Shown: piece after piece, positions 24,330-29,192 of the stretch | How the letters are laid out: each line of letters begins with the position of its first letter | Numbering within the stretch: position 1 is the stretch's first letter | DNA from: JAYTQQ01 sp043746635 | GTDB lineage: Bacteria > Bdellovibrionota > Bdellovibrionia > Bdellovibrionales > JAMPXM01 | DNA length: 29,192 nt | Reading direction: 5' to 3' | Assembly: GCA_043746635.1 (NCBI GenBank) | Contig: JAYTQQ010000289.1 | Location: 1 to 29,192 of the forward strand | The notes under the pieces: model-generated | Told to the model about the DNA's origin: nothing | The model's input: the letters and a program-made list of their open reading frames with translations, nothing else | Databases searched by the model: none | Position numbers and translations under genes: made by a program

Positions 24330-25371
24330 ACCATAGTTCCATTGCTAGAGTTGTTAATTCTTTACGGGATATATCGCTGAGATTTATCCATTTCGCTGGA
24401 GAAATTATTACGCGATGTAAAAAATCAAAAAGCGTGATATGACGTCGTAAAATTCTTTGCAAACGATGAGGCTTCAGAGGATTAAAAGGGCCAAGTGCCG
24501 AGAACAGCTGTCTTGGATTTTTTCTGATCCAGAGCCAAGAACCAAGTTCAAGCGTCCACGGAATATACAGATTAGAACCAGTCGGTTGATTGAGAGAAAA
24601 ATCGTAAAGATAGTCCCATAAGTCACCGTGGGTGGTGTACGCTTGCGGTTCAATTTTATAAAAATGATTTGAATACGTACGATCAAATAAATTTTTAAGC
24701 GCGTGAATTTCAGAAATGTGTGGCGGCGGTCTTCTTGATTTCGCGTACGGAAACCATAGCTGATCAATCGAGCCGAAGCCCGAATGAACGTCTACGCTCA
24801 GAGCGATTTTGGATCCTAAAACTTCACGTTTATAGAAGCTACAGAGAGCCTGAGCTTCTGTCTGCATCTCTTCGGCACGACTGACTCCGCCCATGAACCA
24901 CGGAAGCTTTTTGCTCACGTTCTGCCCGCCTAATAAAAATGGCGGATCTTCTTCGGCAATAACGGGTGAATTTCTCATGAGATCGACTTCATTGCCGTTT
25001 GACCTGCGAGTGAGATACATGCCAACAGGATTTACGATCGGCATAAAAACCATACGAGAAATCTTAAGACGTTCGTGTAAAGTTTCGTCCCACTCGAGTG
25101 CTTGGCTGATCGTATTCATATAAGAAATAACGACTTCGCTGCCGATCCTCTCAAGACCGTGAACTCCACCCGAAAGAGCAAAGGTTGGTGCACTACGATC
25201 TTGCGAGCCCATGACAATTCCATATAGGGGAAATTCAATATCTTTTTCACGGACACGGTCAATAATTTCGACGCGCGCGTGAGAACCAAGCGACTTCATA
25301 ATATTTTCAAGAGTTCTCATCTCGGGCAGGCGTTTTAAAATTGAGAGTGAAGATTCACTAAATGCTGCCAT
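24319..25371 (-). CDS. M14-family zinc carboxypeptidase
   Basis: The product is 350 residues from the ATG at 25371; the frame continues 60 codons further but only by overlapping mutM. The M14 zinc site is visible: HxxE in SGGVHGLERIG (H71, E74) and the third ligand in SVDVHSGFGSIDQLWFPY, with the catalytic Glu probably in WTLELGSWLW. Arg/Asn residues for the C-terminal carboxylate are in NPVGMYLTRRSNGNEVDL. M14 enzymes cut single C-terminal residues, and bacterial members often trim peptidoglycan peptides. No signal peptide is visible, so it may act in the cytoplasm on imported or recycled peptides. It starts 40 bases after the mutM stop and has no strong SD. Confidence 0.82.
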   Translation of the reverse strand: MAAFSESSLSILKRLPEMRTLENIMKSLGSHARVEIIDRVREKDIEFPLYGIVMGSQDRSAPTFALSGGVHGLERIGSEVVISYMNTISQALEWDETLHERLKISRMVFMPIVNPVGMYLTRRSNGNEVDLMRNSPVIAEEDPPFLLGGQNVSKKLPWFMGGVSRAEEMQTEAQALCSFYKREVLGSKIALSVDVHSGFGSIDQLWFPYAKSRRPPPHISEIHALKNLFDRTYSNHFYKIEPQAYTTHGDLWDYLYDFSLNQPTGSNLYIPWTLELGSWLWIRKNPRQLFSALGPFNPLKPHRLQRILRRHITLFDFLHRVIISPAKWINLSDISRKELTTLAMELWYEK

Positions 25372-25411
25372 GGTGACCCGAGTTTGATGATGGTTAGACC
25401 TATAGAATAAG

Positions 25412-26236
25412 TTATTTTTGGCACTTCGGGCACCAGTAAGTTGATCGTCCGGTGACGACTTTAGACTTAAGGCGAGTCTTGCAAATCTTGCACTCTTCTT
25501 TGTCTCGTCCATAGACTGCAAATTGGTTTTGAAAGTTTCCGTAAACGCCATCGCTGCTCACGAAATCACGAATTGTTGAACCACCGAGAGAAATCGCCGA
25601 TCTCAAAACTTGGGCAATCGCCTCACGCAGCCTCACCGTTTCGGCCTGAGTGATCTTCGCTGATTTCTTAAGAGGATTTATTTTTGCGATAAAGAGAGCT
25701 TCAGAGGCGTAAATATTTCCGACGCCGACGACTACCTTTTGATCCATGATGAAAGTCTTTACTGCCGTCTGTCTTTTGCGGGTTACTTTAAACAAATACT
25801 CGGGCGTAAATATTTTTTCATCGAGTGGCTCTGGGCCGAGAGACTTGAGCCTTAAATGTGCGAGCTCTTGTCCTGGCTGAATAAAATCAAGCATTCCAAA
25901 ACGCCTTGGATCACGATACACGAGAGTCTTTTGGTTGGAAAGATACAAACAAAAGTGATCATGAATTCCGAGATCTTCACCCTTCATCAAGACACGCCAA
26001 CTACCAGTCATGCCTAAATGGTTAAGCAAAGTTCCTGAACTCATTTCAAATAATAGATACTTCGCTCTTCGTCTGATGCTTAAAACTTTTTGATTTTTTA
26101 ATTTCGCCGCCAAATTTTTAGGGATCGGAAAGCGAATGTCTTTTCGCCTGACCTCGGCGCTTAGAATTTCGGTTTCTGGAGTGAGAATCTTTTCAAGGCT
26201 CAGTTTGACAATTTCAACTTCGGGTAGTTCTGGCAT
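25412..26236 (-). CDS. mutM: Formamidopyrimidine-DNA glycosylase (Fpg)
   Basis: The 274-residue bifunctional DNA-repair enzyme removes 8-oxoguanine and formamidopyrimidines and nicks the abasic site. The N-terminus PELPEVEIVK holds the Schiff-base Pro2 and catalytic Glu3; K59 corresponds to E. coli K57. Other landmarks are HLGMTGSWRV, DPRRFGMLDF, VVGVGNIYASEALF and GGSTIRDFVSSDGVYGNFQN. A C-terminal four-Cys zinc finger (C249, C252, C269, C272, with conserved R264) closes the protein. Length and motifs match MutM rather than Nei. The start at 26236 has AGGAGG 4 bases upstream. It heads the minus-strand run of M14, hydrolase, OMP and methyltransferase genes. Confidence 0.95.
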   Translation of the reverse strand: MPELPEVEIVKLSLEKILTPETEILSAEVRRKDIRFPIPKNLAAKLKNQKVLSIRRRAKYLLFEMSSGTLLNHLGMTGSWRVLMKGEDLGIHDHFCLYLSNQKTLVYRDPRRFGMLDFIQPGQELAHLRLKSLGPEPLDEKIFTPEYLFKVTRKRQTAVKTFIMDQKVVVGVGNIYASEALFIAKINPLKKSAKITQAETVRLREAIAQVLRSAISLGGSTIRDFVSSDGVYGNFQNQFAVYGRDKEECKICKTRLKSKVVTGRSTYWCPKCQK

Positions 26237-26335
26237 TTGCCTCCTATCTCTTTGTTTTTGTTTATGTTCATGTTTGCGTTAGATGCCATACCAGTCTATA
26301 CCACCCAATTCGGTCAATTTTCTGTTTTTCTGCCT

Positions 26336-26435
26336 CTATTTCACGCGCTTTATCTTGTCGAAAAGTGCAAGCACATTGCTTTCCTTTGGAAGCTCAATCT
26401 CACGTAAACCCAAGCCTTGAATGTGTTCTAAAATT
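26336..26435 (-). pseudogene. Out-of-frame continuation of the small lipoprotein gene
   Basis: Directly after the lipoprotein stop (26436-26438) the +1 frame is open and encodes a protein-like end, LRILEHIQGLGLREIELPKE followed by SNVLALFDKIKRVK, to a TAG at 26336-26338. This frame is closed upstream by a TAA (in GAGCTAAGTCC) and has no start codon of its own, so it looks like the true C-terminus of the lipoprotein separated by a one-base change in the 26439-26461 interval. A recent frameshift mutation, a sequence error or +1 recoding are possible. Confidence 0.4.
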
Positions 26436-26645
26436 CTAAGTGAGGTCTCCTTTTGGACTTAGCTCGCTGAGATGAAACATGATTTCATTTGGCGTTTTAT
26501 AAAGCTCAGGGTAATATTTTATCGAACCACACGCAGCACGGGCTATCGGCTCTTGTGCAGCTTTCATCTCACGATTCTCAAGCACTTTGCAACTTACCGG
26601 AAAAATCGCAAGCAAGATAAAAATCTTTAAGAATCCTTTAATCAT
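26436..26645 (-). CDS. Small lipoprotein coupled to the sigma54 regulator, apparently frameshifted
   Basis: The 69-residue product has a lipoprotein signal (MIKGFLKIFILLAIFPVSC, Cys19) and a short mature part with a CGSIKYYPELY stretch. Its ATG overlaps the regulator's stop as ATGA, so translation is coupled and the protein probably belongs to the same response. The mature part ends abruptly with KGDLT, while a plausible C-terminus continues in the +1 frame for about 36 more codons (to 26336). An insertion of one base near 26445-26455 would explain this. As annotated it is either a short lipoprotein or a broken gene. Its function is unknown. Confidence 0.6.
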   Translation of the reverse strand: MIKGFLKIFILLAIFPVSCKVLENREMKAAQEPIARAACGSIKYYPELYKTPNEIMFHLSELSPKGDLT

Positions 26646-28051
26646 ACTTCAACTCTGATTAAAAACATTTCAGGGTTAATACCGAGTTTAGTTAATTTTC
26701 TTAAAAAAGTTGAAAATGGTAAGCCAGTTCGTTGTGCAGCCTCTTTTCGAGTTTGCGATTGGCGTAAAGCCTCTTCGATTTTCCTCCGCTCAAGATCGTT
26801 GACAGCATCACAAATGGCCTCAGTTTGTATGACCTCGGGCTGAGTCGTATCGTTCGTGACAGCACGCTCAAGATAATTGCGAAAATCTTTCGGCTCAGCA
26901 ATCGAACCTTTTGAGTTCGTTAGCATAAATCTAACTGCGTTTTGCAGACCCCGAACATTTGTCGGCCAATAATACTTCATCATTTCACCCACCGTTGAAA
27001 TCCGCACCTGCTTTTGTTTATCCAACGCTTTTCCTTTATTAAAATCGTCCTGAAATTTTCGAACCAGAATCTCAATATCGTCAAGTCGATCACGAAGTGG
27101 AGGTACTTCAATCATTAAAGAGCCCACACGTTCAATCAGATCAGGTAAAAACCTGCCGTCTTTAATTCGCTCGCGGATATCTGGCTGAACCGCTGCGATC
27201 AATCTGAAATTGACCGGAGTTTCTTTGGCGGAATTATCACCCACACGACGAAAACACATTTCTTGTAAAAAACGCAAAAGCTTTGCTTGCGCAGAAAGGG
27301 TGAGTTTATGAAGCTCGTCTAAAAAAAGCACATTGTTATGGGCTTGCATGACAAGCCCCTTTGAATCATTGTCAGCACTTGTGAAAGCACCTTTGACGTG
27401 ACCAAAGAGCTGATTCTCCATTAGGTCACTGTCGGCAAAACTGGCACAGTTAATTGCGACAAGCGTTTTTCCACTGGGCGTAAGCGCTTGAGCGATGAGC
27501 TCTTTGCCAGTTCCGGTCTCGCCAATCAAAAGTACGCTGTAGGGCGAAGGCTTTGCATCTTCAATTTCTTTTGCAACCGCATACATTGCAGCCGTTCTTG
27601 CTGTGATTTTGAGTGCTTTGAGCTCAGACTCAATTTCTGATTCTTCGTGTTCATCAAAACCCAGCACGCGAGTTCGCTCAATATATTTAACAATTGAATT
27701 TTTGATTTTGCTCTTTGCAATCTCAGTCGGATTCCCTTTGAAAATAAATCCAGCAGAACCAGTTTCAAGAAGGTCCTCCCAGTATTCGAGATTCCTGTGA
27801 GCACTTGCAAAAACAAATTCTTGATCAGGGCTAATCTTGCGCAAATATCTACAAACTTCAGCACCCGTCATTTCGGGAAGCTTGTAGTCGATGACAACGA
27901 CTGCAAAGCCATTTGGATTTTGTTTAAAAGCTTGAATGCCTTTTTGTCCAGTGTTCGCCCACACGATTTCGACGTTCTCGCCTTCGAGAAACTTTTTGAA
28001 AATGGCATAGTAAAGTTCATCATCCTCGATCAACAAGATTCTAATCTTCAT
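26642..28051 (-). CDS. NtrC-type sigma54-dependent response regulator
   Basis: The 469-residue protein has a receiver domain (1-125; acidic D10/D11, phospho-acceptor D55 in VVVIDYKLPEMTG, and Lys in FIFKGNP), a sigma54-interacting AAA+ domain (about 150-385: Walker A GETGTGKEL, FGHVKGAFTSAD, Walker B VLFLDELHKL, RVGDNSAKETPVNFRLIAA, LRDRLDDIEIL) and a Fis-type helix-turn-helix (SQTRKEAAQRTGLPFSTFLR). The sigma54-contacting loop reads GAFTSA instead of the usual GAFTGA. Phosphorylation would activate transcription from -24/-12 promoters. AAAGGA precedes the ATG at 28051. A near-consensus sigma54 promoter lies 66-81 bases upstream, so it may activate itself. The cognate kinase is not adjacent; the membrane ATPase at 4597-5790 is far away and lacks a visible His. 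Confidence 0.92.
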   Translation of the reverse strand: MKIRILLIEDDELYYAIFKKFLEGENVEIVWANTGQKGIQAFKQNPNGFAVVVIDYKLPEMTGAEVCRYLRKISPDQEFVFASAHRNLEYWEDLLETGSAGFIFKGNPTEIAKSKIKNSIVKYIERTRVLGFDEHEESEIESELKALKITARTAAMYAVAKEIEDAKPSPYSVLLIGETGTGKELIAQALTPSGKTLVAINCASFADSDLMENQLFGHVKGAFTSADNDSKGLVMQAHNNVLFLDELHKLTLSAQAKLLRFLQEMCFRRVGDNSAKETPVNFRLIAAVQPDIRERIKDGRFLPDLIERVGSLMIEVPPLRDRLDDIEILVRKFQDDFNKGKALDKQKQVRISTVGEMMKYYWPTNVRGLQNAVRFMLTNSKGSIAEPKDFRNYLERAVTNDTTQPEVIQTEAICDAVNDLERRKIEEALRQSQTRKEAAQRTGLPFSTFLRKLTKLGINPEMFLIRVEV

Positions 28052-28382
28052 GAATTCCTTTCGTGCATATTCTTCTTAAAAAAACTCGAATCGATTCCTA
28101 GACTTCAATTGTCTGGAGCAAGGCACGGGCCACGACAAACCTAAAAATAAAAAAGATCAGTCATCTGAGTGAGTTGCTAGAGTACTTAAACTATTTGTCA
28201 CAAAATTTTAGATGAAAAACCATGAAAAAAAGACATGGTCGCAATTGTGAAAATGAGTGAATCGGAGCCCGCTTGACACTGCGCATAATAGTTTTTTATG
28301 GCTGCTATTTCGTTACCAAAAAAGACGATCCTTTTGACGGCTTAGCTCGTTTGATATAGCGTCGGATGCCATTGAGGGTGAC
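28052..28382. other. Divergent intergenic region between the sigma54 activator and the right-edge operon
   Basis: These 331 bases carry the sigma54 promoter on the left. Further up lie possible activator sites: TTTGTCACAAA (28194-28204), a perfect 11-base dyad, and ACCATG-N9-CATGGT (28219-28239). On the right side TTGACG (28334) and TATAGC (28355) could form a weak promoter with a short 15-base spacer. I see no gene here. Confidence 0.45.
28117..28132 (-). promoter_or_regulatory. Sigma54 (-24/-12) promoter for the activator gene
   Basis: Read on the minus strand, TGGCCCGTGCCTTGCT matches the consensus TGGCACG-N4-TTGCW except for one base (A to C), with the required GG-N10-GC spacing. Transcription would start near 28106, 55 bases before the regulator's ATG. 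Confidence 0.7.
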
Positions 28383-29003
28383 ATGGCAAATTACATTACG
28401 GACATTGAACACATGGCTCCCAAGGGCGAATTGGTTGAGCTTCCAATACAAGCGTGGGAGTTTCGAGATTTTCTCGCAAATATTATTAGAGCCGCTACTG
28501 GTAGGGCCAATCTCACAGCTTTTACCTCAGGCCTTAGGTGTCGCAAAAAAATTCTACGCAAAGCTTGCTTAGGAACCATTTCGATTCAACGTCAGGACAT
28601 ACCGACTCCGACAATTGATTGGGCTTGCACCGATTGCGACGATGGCGGCTCAATCACGGGTTGGCGCAATCATTCCTTCGACCTCGGAACACTACCGGCA
28701 TACTCTCCAGAAAAAGACGAGATATTTTTTTCAATTCAACTCACCAAAGATGAATTTTCGGCATTAATTGATAGTTCAAACATCTTTTATCCTGACAGCC
28801 AAAGAATCCTTTTAACAGGCGAGCGTACTTCATCAGGAGTTCGCATTTCTGCCTTTGAGGGAGACATGGAGAATTTAGTCGGATATGTCGCAGCTAACGC
28901 GAATCATCCGACAAAGAAAAAACTTACAACGCCCCTAAATAGCGCGTTTGTTAAAATTCAAAATAAACTCGATCAAATTTTTGATAGTAAGGATTTTCAA
29001 TGA
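28383..29003 (+). CDS. Unknown protein with a four-Cys zinc site
   Basis: The 206-residue protein starts at 28383 after GAGGGTG. The centre has C53, C62, C82 and C85 in the pattern RC-x8-CxG...WxCxxC followed by GGSITGW, which fits a single zinc-binding module. The second half (about 105-180) is mixed alpha/beta with Asp/Glu-rich stretches such as FSIQLTKDEFSALID. From memory, proteins with RC...CxG...WxCPxC...GxIxGW occur across many bacteria without known function. Its stop overlaps the next gene's start as ATGA, so the two form a coupled pair. Codon choices show fewer of the TCG/CTC-type codons seen in neighbouring genes, which might hint at transfer, but I have not counted them. Confidence 0.7.
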   Translation: MANYITDIEHMAPKGELVELPIQAWEFRDFLANIIRAATGRANLTAFTSGLRCRKKILRKACLGTISIQRQDIPTPTIDWACTDCDDGGSITGWRNHSFDLGTLPAYSPEKDEIFFSIQLTKDEFSALIDSSNIFYPDSQRILLTGERTSSGVRISAFEGDMENLVGYVAANANHPTKKKLTTPLNSAFVKIQNKLDQIFDSKDFQ

Positions 29004-29192
29004 GTAAATTTGATTTAGATTCTTTATCAGAACCAGAGCTTAGGGAACTGAATCGGCGAATTATTGAACGCCTCAAAATTATGATCTCTATGAAAAGCCA
29101 AATGAAACTTATGGCCTTCAAAATTGGAGACCGAGTTGCTTTTGAAAGCAACGACGGCACTTTGAGTGGTGTCGTCACTCGGATAAATCACA
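29000..29192 (+). CDS. Small KOW/SH3-like protein, cut by the window end
   Basis: The gene starts at the ATG overlapping the preceding stop (ATGA) and runs out of the window after 64 codons. It has a charged N-terminal helix (DSLSEPELRELNRRIIERLK) and then FKIGDRVAFESNDGTLSGVV, which looks like the first strands of a KOW- or SH3-like nucleic-acid or protein binding barrel. It is probably cotranslated with the zinc-site protein. No function is known to me. Confidence 0.65.
   Translation, partial: MSKFDLDSLSEPELRELNRRIIERLKIMISMKSQMKLMAFKIGDRVAFESNDGTLSGVVTRINH

Noticed and set aside
25372..25551. 60-residue N-terminal extension of the M14 carboxypeptidase
   Set aside because: It overlaps the zinc-finger end of mutM in another frame and carries no conserved sequence.
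27797..28144. 115-codon plus-strand ORF overlapping the sigma54 regulator
   Set aside because: It is antisense to the receiver domain and spans the sigma54 promoter without its own ribosome site.
28273..28291. TTGACA followed by TAATAG as a sigma70 promoter
   Set aside because: The spacer is only 7 bases; with a 17-base spacer the -10 is TTATGG, which is poor.
1..29192. tRNA, rRNA, CRISPR arrays, transposases, phage genes or integration sites
   Set aside because: I looked for cloverleaf arms, regular repeats, transposase motifs and integrase genes and saw none.

Overview
The window is about 29 kb of bacterial chromosome with densely packed genes, many stop/start overlaps and a moderate GC content. 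It carries no rRNA, tRNA, CRISPR array or insertion sequence that I can recognise. The gene set suggests a relative of Bdellovibrio (Bdellovibrionota): a zinc-finger protein ending in a histone fold, several small lipoproteins, a MoxR/DUF58/transglutaminase operon, an NtrC-type regulator and an M14 carboxypeptidase. This assignment rests on gene style, not on a marker gene, and is moderately sure.

Layout. 1-223: lysine-rich C-terminus of a gene that begins outside the window. 224-1759 (-): vWA-like lipoprotein. 1874-2600 (+): a possible 26-codon small ORF, then an RlmE-type 2'-O-methyltransferase. 2689-2904 (+): Ala/Pro-rich small lipoprotein with a terminator. 2955-3449 (-): zinc-finger/histone-fold protein with its own sigma70-like promoter and a terminator-like leader hairpin. 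3585-4577 (+): Sua5-type threonylcarbamoyl-AMP synthase (t6A tRNA modification). 4597-5790 (-): membrane protein with a histidine-kinase-like ATPase domain but no visible phospho-accepting His. 5800-6160: regulatory region rich in palindromes. 6161-11984 (+): TetR regulator, TolC-like channel, RND pump and glutathione peroxidase, probably one operon with no periplasmic adaptor gene. 12228-12494 (+): small zinc-finger-like protein with a strong terminator. 12599-13762 (+): M20 peptidase. 13810-17696 (+): MoxR ATPase, DUF58 protein and TgpA-like transglutaminase. 17693-19375 (-): AidB-like acyl-CoA dehydrogenase. 19528-20892 (+): exported cyclophilin and DedA membrane protein. 26236-20880 (-): tightly packed run mutM, M14 carboxypeptidase, alpha/beta hydrolase, outer-membrane barrel and THUMP-type RNA methyltransferase. 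28051-26436 (-): sigma54 activator followed by a coupled small lipoprotein that appears frameshifted. 28383-29192 (+): two overlapping genes of unknown function, the second cut by the window end.

Functional themes are RNA modification (RlmE, Sua5, THUMP methyltransferase), chromatin (histone fold), envelope and efflux (RND/TolC, OMP, DedA, lipoproteins), peptide or peptidoglycan hydrolysis (M14, M20, transglutaminase) and sigma54 control. A near-consensus -24/-12 promoter lies directly upstream of the sigma54 activator and suggests autoregulation. The most interesting signals are the zinc-finger histone with its leader hairpin, the sigma54 promoter, the broken or recoded lipoprotein, the palindrome cluster before the TetR operon, and the two-gene module at the right edge.
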